Positions 11,396-23,085 of a stretch of 64,000 nucleotides of DNA are shown here, one piece after another. The DNA comes from Suillus spraguei. Taxonomy: Eukaryota; Basidiomycota; Agaricomycetes; Boletales; Suillaceae. The notes beneath the pieces are model-generated. The model was not told the origin of the DNA, ran no database searches, and saw nothing but the letters and a program-made list of their open reading frames with translations. Each line of letters starts with the position of its first letter. Within the stretch, counting starts at the first letter, position 1. The stretch spans positions 1 through 64,000 of the forward strand of contig JABCPU010000341.1 of NCBI GenBank assembly GCA_016800925.1. Reading direction: 5' to 3'. The translations under genes were made by a program, and so were the position numbers.

Positions 11396-12804
11396 TATTC
11401 CGACGACTGGTTTGTAGGGTCTGTATGTATCAGGAAAACCTCTTTCAGGAAATCAAGGTAATTGCAGGGAATTTGGGAAACTCGCATCAAAATCTAGGGA
11501 ATTTCAGGAAATTCAGTAAACTAACTAGTTGCCCTGCGCTGGATACCTGGCTAAAAAGCTTGCTAATATGTGCCTGAGTAGTTCTATCCCGAACCCTACA
11601 TCCCACTGTTCATCGTCTTGTGAGCTGTGATCGACTATCATGATCTCATCATCAACAGTTTTCGGTAGAAGACCTTGGTCAACATGCTCCAACTCCGCAA
11701 AATCATAAACTTGACCTTCCAACACTTCATCCAATCCCACTCGTCTCATGGTGTCTTTTTCGTGTTCCAGCAGGGCAAATGCTGCGTCAATCTCATCAAG
11801 TGATATTGATTCAGGACCTACAAGATCATCATCAACATTCTAAGTCTAAGGTGCGAGTGGGGGTGCCCACACAAAATTGGCTTCTAGATCAGCAGCGACA
11901 TCAACATTAATGCCTAGCTGGGCACCAGTATGCATGTGTGCATGACGTCAACGAGTTGACTTTCCATTAGCCATGGCCTTCTGCTGAGTATGGTAACAAA
12001 TATTTGCTCAAATCTTTGCCAGTGCTTCAAATATGTTCTACTGAGAGATTGCAACACTTCGGAGATCGAGTGTTTGTGGTGATCACAGGCGAGCGCACGG
12101 GCAGGAAGAGAGCTATAAAGACAAGGTACGATCTCAGTCTCTGGAAGAAGAACTCTATTAACGTGCAAAGTACCTATAAAGACAAGGTACGCTATGCTTT
12201 TGGTCAGTTGACGCTGACATACGAGAATTTACAGACTTACATCTCAGTCTCTGGAAGAAGAACTGAGATGTTTCTACGCTACCGCGCTGGACTATATAGT
12301 AAGTGAAAAAGAGACGAAAATTTAGACATAACTCGTTGACATATATTCAAGTGGCTTGACCGACGTCAGCGCGCCGCATCCTATTGGCCAAATATGGCTT
12401 GCGCTCGGACCACGCTTCTCAGCTTCTCCCCCTCGTGCCTAACTTCTCGGATTCTTCGGCCATGTCCTCTTCTTCCCTCTCGGCTGCGTCAGATTCCAAC
12501 AGTGCTACCCATGTCTGGGCCTTCGATGTGTTCACAGTCGCATGTGCATATCAAACTTTTTCAAATTCAATCTGATCGCATTTAGGACATGATTTTTCGT
12601 CACACAAGATCACCCACGCTGTGAATTTGCCTTGTCGAGCTTCGATATCTATATGTCTGGTCAAAGTAGAGGTCACCATAGTAGCAAGGAAAGAACACTT
12701 AAATAGGAGATCGAGCTATGAACACGCAGCAACACAGCAGGGTGAATAGAATCGGAGACCTGCGACGTCATGATAAGAAGCAGAAGTCGCCATGGTAGTC
12801 AATA
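11396..12804. other. Spacer between the two protease duplicates, no supported gene
   Basis: This stretch holds short open frames only. A 74-codon acidic frame on the minus strand (11525-11749, with VGLDEVLEGQ) could be a relic of a transposon or host protein, but I do not recognise it. A short plus-strand frame at 12465-12575 begins MSSSSLSAASDSNSATHVW and is also unrecognised. A small hairpin repeat lies at 12100-12275 and is listed separately. Confidence 0.4.
12100..12275. repeat. Dispersed hairpin repeat, copy 1
   Basis: The block contains gacaaggtacg twice, tctcagtctctggaagaag twice, and ends in the stem catctcagt ... actgagatg (12240-12270). The same arrangement is seen at 57050-57203. 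Each copy lies beside an aspartic protease locus. No protein is implied, and its nature (small non-autonomous element or structured RNA) is unknown. Confidence 0.6.
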
Positions 12805-13062
12805 AAAGAGCACGGAAAGGAGAAAGAATGATGAGCACAATCAAGGTGTCCGAACTGAAATAAGATTATATGTTCGCCAATATGGTCCACGAAAGCTGTG
12901 AATGACGGGTCCCCCATGGTCCGGATTGACGTTGTTGAGACTCAAGATGCGAATGCTATGCCATGACGTCGATGACTTTACCTACGAGTCAGCCATCCGT
13001 ACAAATATATATGCTGCTTTGCGTCGGAAAGATGATCCCTTGTATATTTTGGCAATTCTATA

Positions 13063-14347
13063 TTAGTTGGTGGTGGCAGGAGTGAACGAGGTTTGGGCAA
13101 AACCGACCCTGCGGTTGTCGCCATCTAACACAGTGTAGAAGCGCTGCATAAATGGGTAGCCAAGAATAAAGCCACACCCTGCGCTAGTTTCCGTGTCCAG
13201 GCTGTCAATGATGAGATATATGCCGTCGTTCTCACCACCATGAAGCTCCTGGTTGAGAAAAGGAGGCCATATTTGGGCGTCAGGAATGAGACCGAAGATA
13301 TGCTGTGCAAAATGGTGAACAAGGGGTGTGAGGGCTGACAGAATTGACATACGTTGTTAATATGGAATTTCAACTCCCGTAGATCATTGTACTGGTCAGT
13401 GGTAATACGGAGAAGACCAGTCGGCTGATCGAAAGTAGCGCCGGTTGCAGCCTTGTACCTGCCATAGGCATCTATCGAACGCTGATTAGACCATTATTAC
13501 TCGCCGCACTCTAAATACACACCGGGGGCAAGGGAAATATACTCGTTACCAGTATCGATGATACCAGAAAATTCGTCCAAGATTTCCGTGTCGCCGTAAG
13601 TGATGCTCTGTTTGATACCCCAGAACCTCGATATGTTGGGGCTGTCGGTGATAGGACTGAAACAACATAATTACTACGAGTCTCAATTGATCTAGGAGCT
13701 GAGGTAGCTTACGTGTATACAATGTCATCAGTGCACTTGGTATGGTCAATTTCACCAAAGGTGAGCTCTCCGACATCAGTGTCTGGATCCCCAGTGATGG
13801 GCTGGAAAAAGATACCAACAAGGTTGTTACCAATGGCGCCTTTGTCAACCAGACACTCAGTAAAGGTCGGGTACGTGCCAGGTCTACCTCTCCTGGTGTT
13901 GGCTGTCAAATCTCGAGGCCCGATGCCAAGGATACCGTCATATCTGAAGTTCCTCGTTCTAGAAGCAACAGCGAGTTCGTAGTCGGGGATGGTGAGCTCA
14001 CCACCGAGAGTGACGGTATCGATGAAGATAGTTCCTATAGATAATCGTAGGTATTTTCAACTTATGATATTCTTGTATGTCATACCAGTGAAGGAGCCAC
14101 CGGAACTCCCCTCACCGTATCTTTCCCGTACACGTTGTCTAGTCTTGGTGCCGGTTTTGTCGTATGGAGTGCGGCCACCAATCCATGTGACCGCACTACC
14201 GGAGTCGACAACCAAGTTATCTTCAATAATACATTAGCAGCCGCATGTTTTCTCGGTGTTGAACTAACAAGTTGTAGGGGGGCTGCCAACGTTAAGTGCT
14301 ACGGTGTATTTGCTAAAATAGGCTAATCGCATAGGAATGCTCTCAGC
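13063..14347 (-). pseudogene. Aspartic protease B, main part (exon 1 interrupted)
   Basis: Exons match copy A one for one: 14347-14269 (3' part of exon 1), 14220-14086, 14034-13713, 13656-13523, 13471-13353, 13302-13063. Exon sizes equal those of A except exon 2, which is 3 nt shorter, and every frame is open. Both catalytic Asp regions are located as in A, and the last exon ends VLDGDNRRVGFA. The signal peptide and propeptide coding part is 8.7 kb away (23086-23278), on the other side of the KDZ element. The preserved frames imply a recent insertion. Confidence 0.9.
14341..14347. other. Target-site duplication, left copy (tctcagc)
   Basis: tctcagc immediately precedes the transposon end cagcccatg and recurs at 23086-23092 after the other end. 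The empty site is visible in protease A as gctctcagcacgtcgg. Confidence 0.85.
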
Positions 14348-14429
14348 CAGCCCATGATGCTATATAGATATATCTTAAAAGGATAGTAATCCATTAATTC
14401 CGATACAATAGAATGTATAATTATCCATT
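14348..14429. repeat. KDZ left terminal inverted repeat
   Basis: Pairs imperfectly with 23004-23085. The best-conserved internal stretch is aatccattaattccgataca. The outermost bases are cagcccatgatg against cactacattatgg at the other end. Confidence 0.75.
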
Positions 14430-14445
14430 GTCCAACCTGGATGTA

Positions 14446-14547
14446 TCCTGCGCGCGAATCACCAGCTACCTTCTCGGTACTTGCCATGCTTATAAATCCT
14501 GCGTGCGAATCATCAGGTACCTTCTCGGTACTTGCCATGCTTACAAA
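14446..14547. repeat. Subterminal 51-bp tandem duplication in the KDZ element
   Basis: Two adjacent 51-bp units starting tcctgcgcgcgaatcacc and tcctgcgtgcgaatcatc, both continuing with accttctcggtacttgcca. Subterminal repeats of this kind are common transposase-binding regions in DNA transposons; that role is inferred here. Confidence 0.7.
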
Positions 14548-14810
14548 CCACCACCCAACCAGGGGTTGAATATCAGAAAGGGTACATATTTTCCTCCTTC
14601 CAGTGGCATCAATAGAAGTTGATTGGCGATAGCTTACTTCACCGGCCAGATCTCGATACCTCATGATATGGGGCATTGTTAATTTCCAATCAACCGTCAT
14701 ATGAGCTCATACGCCTTGAAAAATGTTCTAAGTCCAAATTCTCACGGTTACAGCCTATACTAACCACTTAGCCGCAGGTCAAAATTTTCAACCATGAACA
14801 TCACGTGATT

Positions 14811-15125
14811 GCGTCAACTCGATCAACGTTTCAACATTCAATGTTCAACGTTCAACACTCCTCCCACCCTACTCCTCCTGCCTCCCGCCCTCCCATCCAC
14901 CTGCCTCTATAACCCACCGCCTACCAGATCACATTTCTTTTATATTCTATATCTTTTGTGCTGTTTTTGCGTCAACTCGATCAATGTTTCAACATTCAAC
15001 ATTCAACACTCCTCCCGCCCTACTCCTCCCGCCCTCCCATCCACCTGCCTCTATAACCCACTGCCTACCAGATTACAATTCTGTTATATTCTACAATTTT
15101 TCTGCTGTTTTGGAAAGTGTACCAG
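14811..15125. repeat. 158-bp direct repeat inside the KDZ element
   Basis: Two units begin gcgtcaactcgatcaa at 14811 and 14969. Each runs through a pyrimidine-rich ctcctcccgccct block, cctctataaccca and a T-rich tail ending in ctgctgttt. No coding sense is implied. It lies upstream of the 3' end of ORF1. Confidence 0.75.
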
Positions 15126-15539
15126 CAGACACTGGCAGTACTTCCACTAGGTGCTGCCGCGCCTGTCTCCATTATGACACTCACAATCAAAATTATTTTA
15201 TGCATGTAAAAGCCGTTCAGATTCAACTTGTAGAATTTTTTGTAGTGTAACTCAAGTGGACAATTTAAGAATCTACGGATACGACTGCCGTTTACCATGA
15301 CCAGCGGGCGCTGTTCTAGCTAACTTGAAGTTCTGAAGGTCCAACATTGTCACGTGACCTGCTTGGGGGCGAGATCAAGCTCCAAACACTTTATTACACC
15401 AAAAAAATTGTATTATTTTTATACATAACAAGAATCAAAGCGACAAACCAGTCCTACAAGATGAAACTACAAAAGCTCATGACTTACCCCTTCTATATCT
15501 ACATTAAGCCCTGACATACCGGTAGTAGAAATGATAAAC

Positions 15540-17586
15540 TTACTTATGTTGACGTGAAGGGCCTGCTGTTTGAGCTTCGCGTACACGTTTAAGAGTTGGC
15601 GCAGGTTGCAAGTTATCCTTGACGTTATCTCCAATCGAGTTTGCAATGATATTGCGTGTGGAGGGCATGGGGACTCGTCCACTGCGACGGGAACCACTTT
15701 CAACAATGTCTGCACTCCTTTTGACAACTTGGGCGGTGCGGCATGGCAAAGGCCGAGGTTGAGGGCACTCAATGTCGGGAGACATGATGGGAGGCGACAC
15801 GATGGGGGGGGACACAACAGGAGGAGGCAACACATTGGGAGGAGGCGACACCACGGGAGGAGGCGACGACACCACGGGAGGAGGCGACGACACCACGGGA
15901 GGAGGCGACGACACCACGGGAGGAGGCGACGACACCACGGGAGGAGACACAACGGGAGGAGGAGACACAACGGGAGGAGACACAATGGGAGGAGACACGA
16001 CGGGAGGAGGCGACACAACAGGAGACACGACGGGAGGCAACACGAGAGCGGGAGGCACAACGAGAGGCAACACGATAGGGGGGGGCATGACGGGAGGCAA
16101 CACGATAGGGGGAGGCACAATGGGAGGCAACATGACGGGAGGAGACATGATAGGGCGAGACACGATGGGAGGCGACGCAATGGGAGGCGACGCAATGGGT
16201 GCATCTGTGAGAGGGTCAGCCAGACCTGCAACCGGCGCACCTGGAAGAATGCCCATAGACATTTGTTGTAACCTATTGAGGTAATCGTCAGACATCCAGT
16301 CGAGCTGCGCATGCTCAGCAGCATCATAATCAATGGCCTCTGGCAGAAACGATGGCGGCAAAGAAAATTCGGCTAAGTCCGTGTTCAAAAATGCTGTCAC
16401 ATGATTGATAGATGAGATATGACGTACTACTACTACCAGGACCTGGTGTTATCTCACCCACATGTGCAGTTGGGCTCTTGGAGGTTCCCGTTTCCCCCTT
16501 CAACTCTGCAGCATCCGCTGTGAAGTTTAAACATAGTAAGTTACATGAATATCTGAATTCCACCAGAGTGATACTTACGGTACACACGATACAGGTAATC
16601 GCGAAATGGTGCGATAATCTTGCTTTCGAAGTCAGGGTATGCTTGACTGAAGTCATTCCCTAGCGCTGTCTGTCCAACATGGAAACTGTTGGGGTGTGTT
16701 AAAAATTTTTCATTCAGTCACGCATAAATTCAACTCACCTCCACACATCAATCAGGCCTCCCAACTCTGCTGAGGGACCGCCCACCAGAAGGCTAAATGC
16801 CAGGCCAGTGGTATCTGCAAGGCCTTTAAGGAGCTGGTTCACAACTGCGGCCAAATTTTTAAGATTCCTGTGATTGTGAGTCAGCTTATTCAAAGACTGC
16901 TTCAGTGCAAAGTACTTACTGCTTTTGATCTTCGATGCTCCAAGTCTCCGGATGGTTGTGCATGCGCTGGTTCTTCTGAGCCACAATGTACTCTTTGACT
17001 TTAATCTTAACCTCCTCAGACTCGCCTGCGTAGAGAGCCGCTGTCTCCTTTTTAAGTAGGGCTACACGCTGACCTTTGGTGAGTGGCTGTTGCTCTTCTG
17101 CCAATTTCAGTGTCTCTTGAACTGATTGTTGGATGCGGTCAGTGTAGTAAAGTCTAGAATAAGCTTCATGTTCTTGAAGTGTGCGAGTGGGCTTTTCGCT
17201 CTCAGTCATCCTTCGTACCACGACATCGAAGGTATCCTTCGCTTTCGCCTTCGCCTGTCGTCCGGCCATCGACCCACTAAAGGTGTTCTTGAATCGCGTG
17301 TGCAATTTCTATCACAACGTCAACCTCTCATAAATGTTTCGTTAGTGAGTTCACTTACATGTTTGCGTGCATCAACTGCCTCATCCCATTCTTCTTTCAT
17401 CAGTGGTCCAACTGTTGTACATTTGTCGGGGCGAGGCTCTGGGAAGGCGTCAAACCATTGCTCGTTCAGGTCCGCAAAGAAGTTGCTGAAGTTTCTGCAC
17501 TTCTCGCTCAGCTTGATGGAGTATTTTTCATACCACGGTTCGAGCCATTCCTCTTGTTCTTTTGTTGTCCACTTGGGAGGCGCCAT
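15540..17586 (-). CDS. KDZ-element ORF1: SANT-like N-terminus and proline-rich repeat protein
   Basis: Minus-strand gene with exons 17586-17359, 17308-16920 and 16867-16739, then two or three more ending at 15540. The N-terminus (MAPPKWTTKEQEEWLEPW) has the W-spaced look of a SANT/Myb- or MADF-type DNA-binding segment. A basic stretch, GRQAKAKAKDTF, follows. The C-terminal third is an expanded PP-V/I-VSPP repeat region (about 15780-16200), then a basic tail (VVKRSAD ... RRSGRVPMP). Similar WTT-EQE-start proteins are frequent in basidiomycete genomes and look transposon-borne; the function is unknown. Its head-to-head arrangement with ORF2 (about 300 bp apart) suggests a shared bidirectional promoter. 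Confidence 0.7.
15780..16200. repeat. Proline-codon minisatellite in ORF1
   Basis: The DNA is built of ggaggaggcgacgacaccac-type units, about 21 bp, in four to five near-identical copies at 15850-15945, with looser gggaggcaacacg and ggaggagacac variants on both sides. On the minus strand this codes the PP-VVS-PP repeats of ORF1. The plus strand is also open for 170 codons (GGDTTGG repeats), which I regard as a composition shadow. Confidence 0.8.
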
Positions 17587-17884
17587 CTAATTCTGTGCGG
17601 GAAATATATTAACATGTTCATTTTTGCAGCATACACGTACATTTGACTGGGGATTGTGTCGTTGAAGGTAAGTGGAGACAAAATTGATAGAGCGGTGAAG
17701 TGTAGACTTAATGGGCGTGCATTAGGTCTGACAGCAATTGAGTTCGCCGTTGGACTATAATTCGCTGTTGGACCATAATTCAAATCTTAGATTCGCCATA
17801 GCTGATGATTCGCCTCTGACTGAAAATTTAAATTATTTCGTCCTTGCCTCTCACTCCCACAGCAGTCAATCTCCAACATTCTCA

Positions 17885-18630
17885 ATGCCACCAGGTCGTC
17901 CAGTCATTCACGCCACGCCAGAGGCTAAACGTGAAGCTGAACGTGAAAAACGCCGCAACTATTATGCTAGGCGAGTTCCCATTAATATTCAACTTAGAAT
18001 ATATTGACAGTGTATGTTCACAGGAATAAAGTCAGTATAAATTTGAAACGTCGGCTTGCTGCACGTTGCACGCCAACAACCCGCAAAGAAGACTCGCAGG
18101 CCATTGATTCAGTCGGGTCAGGTGTTGTGCATGATCTCTCCCCTGAGCCGTAAGTTTTCAATCCCTGACACATGACGGCGCTGACACTTAATTGTACGGA
18201 TTTAAGTGATACACTATCAGATTGTCTAGGGGTTGTAAGAGAGGCCAAGGACGAGTTGATCGCTCTTGCCGCAACACCTGTTGGATACGTGGAGCATATT
18301 CTTCGTCAATACGTCGCATCTGTCCCAAGTGACTCCGATGGTGAAGCGCCGACTGATAGGAGAGATGGGGATATTTCTATCATCAAGGACGCCATTTGGA
18401 CTGTTGAAAAAATCCATGAGAAGGCGCACCGTGGTCAAGACAAGATTTGGGACACGTGTGGAGTCTGTGACGAGTGGAGGGCTGCCGATGAAGTATGTCG
18501 GGCCATTCGTCGTTTATTGGCATACTTGCAGGATGTCCTGTGGCATCTTGAGCGAAGCTATGGCGAGCTTGCCTGCGCTTTCGTTGCAAAGGAGTTGATG
18601 TATCAGAATGACTGTGACACCCTGTACTAG
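17885..18630 (+). CDS. KDZ-element ORF2: small protein with basic N-terminus (211 aa)
   Basis: Exons 17885-17970, 18024-18149 and 18207-18630 give 212 codons. The N-terminus MPPGRPVIHATPEAKREAER is rich in basic and helical residues and resembles the start of many agaricomycete transposon-linked proteins. The rest is a mostly helical segment with one CxxC pair (TCGVCDEW). The first intron would use a GC donor (gcgagt), needed to keep the frame to NKVSINLKRRLAA. It lies upstream of the transposase on the same strand. The function is unknown; a DNA-binding accessory or regulatory protein of the element is a guess. Confidence 0.65.
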
Positions 18631-18827
18631 CTCCGTCTTACACGGGTCTTATGCCACTTCCGGGCTTTACTTAATTCACTGACTGTCTAGCATGCTACTC
18701 CCTCGACGCCTATCAGCGTGAATGTAGCCACCGCGGACATATTTGACCTCTGAACTGTACACAGGTACATTGCAATGACTAAAGCGGAGTTTGTACGCAA
18801 TCTGCTGCTGTGATACTACCTCAAGTA

Positions 18828-21800
18828 ATGTCAACGACCACCTCCGTTAAGATTCGCCCGCGGCGGATCAATCAGACGCATATGGAACAGTCTTCAGGTG
18901 GATGTATCGGCCTCACGTATGATGGAACTCGTAGTATGTCACAGTCCACTAGACGTGCAGGGCGACCAACCAAGCGGCCAAGACTCATCAAGCACACGAC
19001 CACAGCATCACTTGATGCAGTCCATCGCGATAGACATCGCATTTTCAGCCTGCAGCCCAGTGGAAATATTACCCTTCGAACATCGTACATCCCTGAGTCC
19101 AACTTAACACCGGATGATCCAGGAGAAAGCACATTGTTTGATGCACAGTCCGAGCCCGCTGATTTCGATCCCTGGAATGAAGTCGAGCACTTTACTCCAG
19201 TAATCTGCGAGGACGCCAACCTTGGCTCCGAGGTACTGAAAGCAAGACATCAGAAACCCATTCGAGTATGTCTTGCATGTTTCAAACGTCACACGAATCT
19301 CACATTGCAATTTTTAGGATAATCCTATATCTGTTTGGTTGCTAGAGCGGCAGACATTTGTGGATGAGCTCATCAAATTGGAAGGAAGAGGCAAACACAC
19401 CAACAACACATGTCAGTGTGGTGCTGAGGATGCGGTTTTCAGGTGCCAAGATTGTTTTTCAGTTCAGCTTGCCTGTTGCTCGTGTACCATCCAGTCACAC
19501 GTGAATGCGCCGCTCCACAGAATCAAGGCAGGTAACTCTTATCTGAATACTTTCCTTTACTGACGGGAGACGCAGGAGTGGAAGGAAGGCTTTTTTCATC
19601 CTGTGTCACTCAAGTCCATGGGCTTGCGTGTGCAACTCGGTCACTACCCGGGCACCACTTGTCGCAAGCCGAAACCTGCACATGGCGATGACTTTGTCGT
19701 TATCGATGTCCACGGGATACACGACATCGCTCTCGACTTTTGTGGATGCGAGCACGAGGTGTCGCATTTCAAGCAGTTACTTCGCGCACGTTGGTTTCCT
19801 GCCACGGTAACCGACCCAAGAACAGCAGCGACATTTGCGGTCTTGGAATTCTTTCATATTCTATCATTCGAGTCAAAAGTTTCGGCCTATGAGTTTTATC
19901 ATTGTCTGGCTCGACGAACTGACAATACTGGTATTACACCGATCCGTGTGAGTCTACCTTCGACCTTTATCTTACTCTATCATTTGATCTGATGTGCTTA
20001 CTCTTGCTTAGGACCGTTATTCACTCTTCCTCCGAATGGTTATCGAGTGGAGAAACTGCAAGACTTTGAAACGTTCAGGACGTGGACACGACCCCAATGG
20101 CGTTCACTCTACTAACGATGGCGACTTGGCGGTGCTTTGCCCAGCCTGTCCTCATCCCGGTAAAAACCTGCCAGATGACTGGGAGACTGCACCTAACCAG
20201 TGCGTGCTTTGGTATATTGACAATTGTCCAGACTAACTAACCAACAATTATTTTAGGTGGAAGTACGGACTTTTCCTTGCAGTCGACGCTAACTTTCGCC
20301 TCAAACGTCGGATGGTATCTAGTGATGAAAAAGATCCTGGTCTTAGTTGTGGATGGGGGTATTTTGTAGATGAGAAAAGCTACAAACATCATTTGAACTC
20401 GCTCACTGGGATCGCACAGGAGGTATGTCCTTGACTTGTAGACTCAACTGTAAACTGATGGCCTCCGCCTTTTGAATGATAGAAAAGTACGTGCGTCAGC
20501 CACAACGCTGTGAATATGGCGGATACCAAGTCGTGGAAGGGTCTAGCTGCCACCGGGGTTGGCACCGTGGACTGCGCACGTCATGACATGAAGCTTGCGA
20601 ACGGTGTTGGCGACTTGCAACGAGGAGAAAGGTGCGTGTTTTTTTTTTCAGTTTGTGCTTCTCAGAGCTAACAGCCGTGCTATTCTAGGTACATCAACAT
20701 GGACTATCTAGTCTTTTCAGTTCTTTCCAACTTCTCTGCACTTCGAAGGATCAACATTTCGTATGACGTGGCTTGTCAGTGGCACAAGAATTTGTGGCCT
20801 CGCCAGTCTATGCTGCCATCACGTCTTCGCTTCAACCAAGATGGCAAGGTCATCAAGTTCTTCGTGCCAAAATTCCACCTTGCTGCGCATATCGAGGTTT
20901 GCCAGACCGAGTTTTCATTCAACTGGACCCCTGGTGTAGGAAGGACTGATGGCGAAGCCCCGGAGCGTGGCTGGGCCAATATGAATCGTGTGGCCAGTAG
21001 CACGAAGGAGATGGGACCGGGATCACGGAGAGACACCCTCAATGATCACTTCGGTGATTCAAATTGGAAAAAGATTACAGCGCTTGGTGAGTACTAGTGT
21101 TTTCGGTGTCATCTGAACAAATTGCTCACAAGGCCTGGCCATCAGGTAGAGCCTTGCTGAGGAAGATCGGCGACGCTGTTGCAAGCGAGAAGGAGCATCG
21201 CCATGCCCTCCACGACTTTCAGGGCTCTATCACAGAGTCAGAAGCAGGAGTCGCTTCACTTTCCGTATGGAGGGCGGAGATCGAAGCCTGGGAGATGGAC
21301 CATTCACAACCCAACCCTTTCCAGAGCAGAGTCGCCAGTATGTCCCCTGCTGCTGGCCATGTTCAATGTGTCGCTGATTGGTGTGCAACATGTAGCGATG
21401 ACGCAAGCAGCTGTGCGATTGGAATTGGCCAAGCAAGATGCAAAGGAACTGGAAGACGGATCTGTAGTCCCGCTTCATGCTGAGGTGACTTGCAGTGTGT
21501 TCCTCAGCACCGGTATCGACCTCGAACATACTCAGTAGGTGATTCGACAGCATTGGCGAAGTGTGTCTAATTTTTTCAGACGTCGATTACGTGCAGATGT
21601 CAGCGCACTCGGTCAACACTCAACCGACATTCAGAGAACTAAGATCTTGACGCGCAGGACTGTACTCCAGCGTCGTATAGACGCCTGGACCGACATTCAA
21701 GTCCTTTACATGCCTATGGTGCCGAATCTTCGTGCCTCTGTATCCCTCCTACCTCCGAATGACAACGACAACGATGATAGCGGCTGTCCGACATTAAACC

Positions 21801-22678
21801 CGAATTCCAGTAATGCGGAAGATTTCCCACTGCTTCTTCCTTCGCAAGTCTGTAATATCGTGGCATGCGATCAAAAAATGCTTGAGATGGAATGGTCCCT
21901 GCGACACGCGCAAGCCAATGATGCTCTCAACGAGTGTCGTTCACACATCCGAGTTCGTCGCCAGTTATATCAGTACAAGACCCAGCATGTGCGCGGACAA
22001 GGTGCAAGCACACGCGCACGGAAGACGCTAGACGCCGTCGAAGAACGCCTAATGTTAAGTCACGCGAAGTATGCAAGCGCCCACAAGGCGCTGGTTTCCC
22101 TTTCCCCTTCCTGTCACATGTATTGCGCAGGCTGGGAGCAGAAATTGCAACCCTTGAAAAAGGCTCACCTGAGACCTATGGGAGACTTCGGGGGTCAGAC
22201 CCAAGGGACAGCCATTATGTCGTGGATTTGGTTGACGCACGGTATATCCACCAATGACAACGAGGGACTGCAAGACTGTAAGTAATGTAATTTAATCGTC
22301 TTTAACTATTACTGATCTAGCCTGAGGATAGCGCTCCGCGTGGAATGGTGCAAGGCCCGTGCACGTCACAACAGGTGGTCGGAAGAAATCCACCTATTGT
22401 TGGAAGAAATGCAACGTGTTCTGAAATTCTTGGACTGGCAAGCCGAGCAGTGGGACTCACGAGGATCGTCTGGCATGCAGCCAAATGAGGAGGAGGGATT
22501 CGTAGCTTATGCTCGCCGGCAAGCTCACACTCGTCGCAGGCTAGCAGCCGTCTTCAAAGAGAGCTGGAGGAAAGTCCCTGATCTCGTTGCCTCAGGTTTG
22601 GATGATGATTTACTTGTCGAAGAGGACGATGGACCATCTCTTGATGAGCCGCCTTGCGAAAACGTTGACGACGCATGA
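18828..22678 (+). CDS. KDZ (Kyakuja-Dileera-Zisupton) transposase with CxC2 cysteine cluster
   Basis: A multi-exon gene from the ATG at 18828 to the stop at 22676-22678. In order: a disordered charged N-terminus, the CxC2-type zinc-binding cluster (TCQCGAEDAVFRCQDC then CCSC, about 19407-19490), and the RNase H-like KDZ catalytic core with LFLAVDANFRLKRR (about 20270-20315), SHNAVNMAD and GVGTVDCARHDMK (20500-20590), ISYDVACQWHKN (about 20755-20790), FFVPKFHLAAH (about 20857-20890) and GEAPERGWANMN (20952-20990). A coiled C-terminal region and an acidic tail (DDDLLVEEDDG) follow. All core motifs, including the acidic residues, are present and no frameshift was found. Confidence 0.88.
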
Positions 22679-23003
22679 GATAGGTAGTATGTACAATAAT
22701 GAAGTTACGAAAATTTGAACCATGTGCCTTAGAGCTTCTGTGGGGTATGCGAAGTTACAAAAATATGAATCGTGTGCCTTAGAACTTCTGTGGGGTATGT
22801 TCTGGTGCTTGAGGAGATCTGATACTCAGATGCAGATCACTCGATTGCTGATACAGGTCCGGACGGACTCAGATGAGATCACTCGATCACCAGATTGCTG
22901 ATAGATATAGGACGGATAGCTATACATGAGGGATATATACTCACTGCGCTAGGACAAGGATGGAGAATCACTGTGGATAGCTATACATGGGGGATATATA
23001 CTC
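22679..23003. other. KDZ 3' subterminal region, non-coding
   Basis: No gene is seen. The segment contains a 60-bp near-duplication (cgtgccttagagcttctgtggggtatg, about 22722 and 22772). It also holds repeated patterns agatcactcgat and gatagctatacatgaggg(g)atatatactc (about 22915 and 22978), which look like subterminal repeats. Confidence 0.6.
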
Positions 23004-23085
23004 TAGTGGATGACTATACTAAAGTATGTATCGCAATTAATGGATTGTTAGCCATTTGGATGTATCGTTCTGCCATAATGTAGTG
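23004..23085. repeat. KDZ right terminal inverted repeat
   Basis: Ends ...gccataatgtagtg at 23085, directly before the target duplication tctcagc. Read inward it begins cactacattatgg and aligns with the left end over about 80 bp. Confidence 0.75.

Larger units (their letters stand above)
14348..23085 (+). mobile_element. Complete KDZ-type DNA transposon (8738 bp)
   Basis: The element is bounded by tctcagc direct repeats. Its ends are imperfect inverted repeats over about 80 bp: the left begins cagcccatgatg, and the right, read inward, begins cactacattatgg. Both share aatccattaatt and cgataca blocks. It carries a KDZ (Kyakuja-Dileera-Zisupton) transposase on the plus strand, a small basic-N-terminus protein (ORF2, plus) and a proline-rich protein on the minus strand (ORF1). 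Subterminal tandem repeats lie near the left end. KDZ elements are known expanded transposons of agaricomycetes, typically carrying CxC cysteine clusters. The transposase exons look intact, so the element may be autonomous. Confidence 0.9.

Noticed and set aside
12394..12585. Coding exon rich in Ser and Ala at 12384-12585
   Set aside because: Two frames are open in parallel, the stretch is short, and no downstream exon could be linked.
15772..16284. 170-codon plus-strand frame of GGDTTGG repeats as a gene
   Set aside because: It is the antisense of the proline-rich ORF1 repeat; openness follows from the 21-bp unit, and there is no coding context upstream or downstream.
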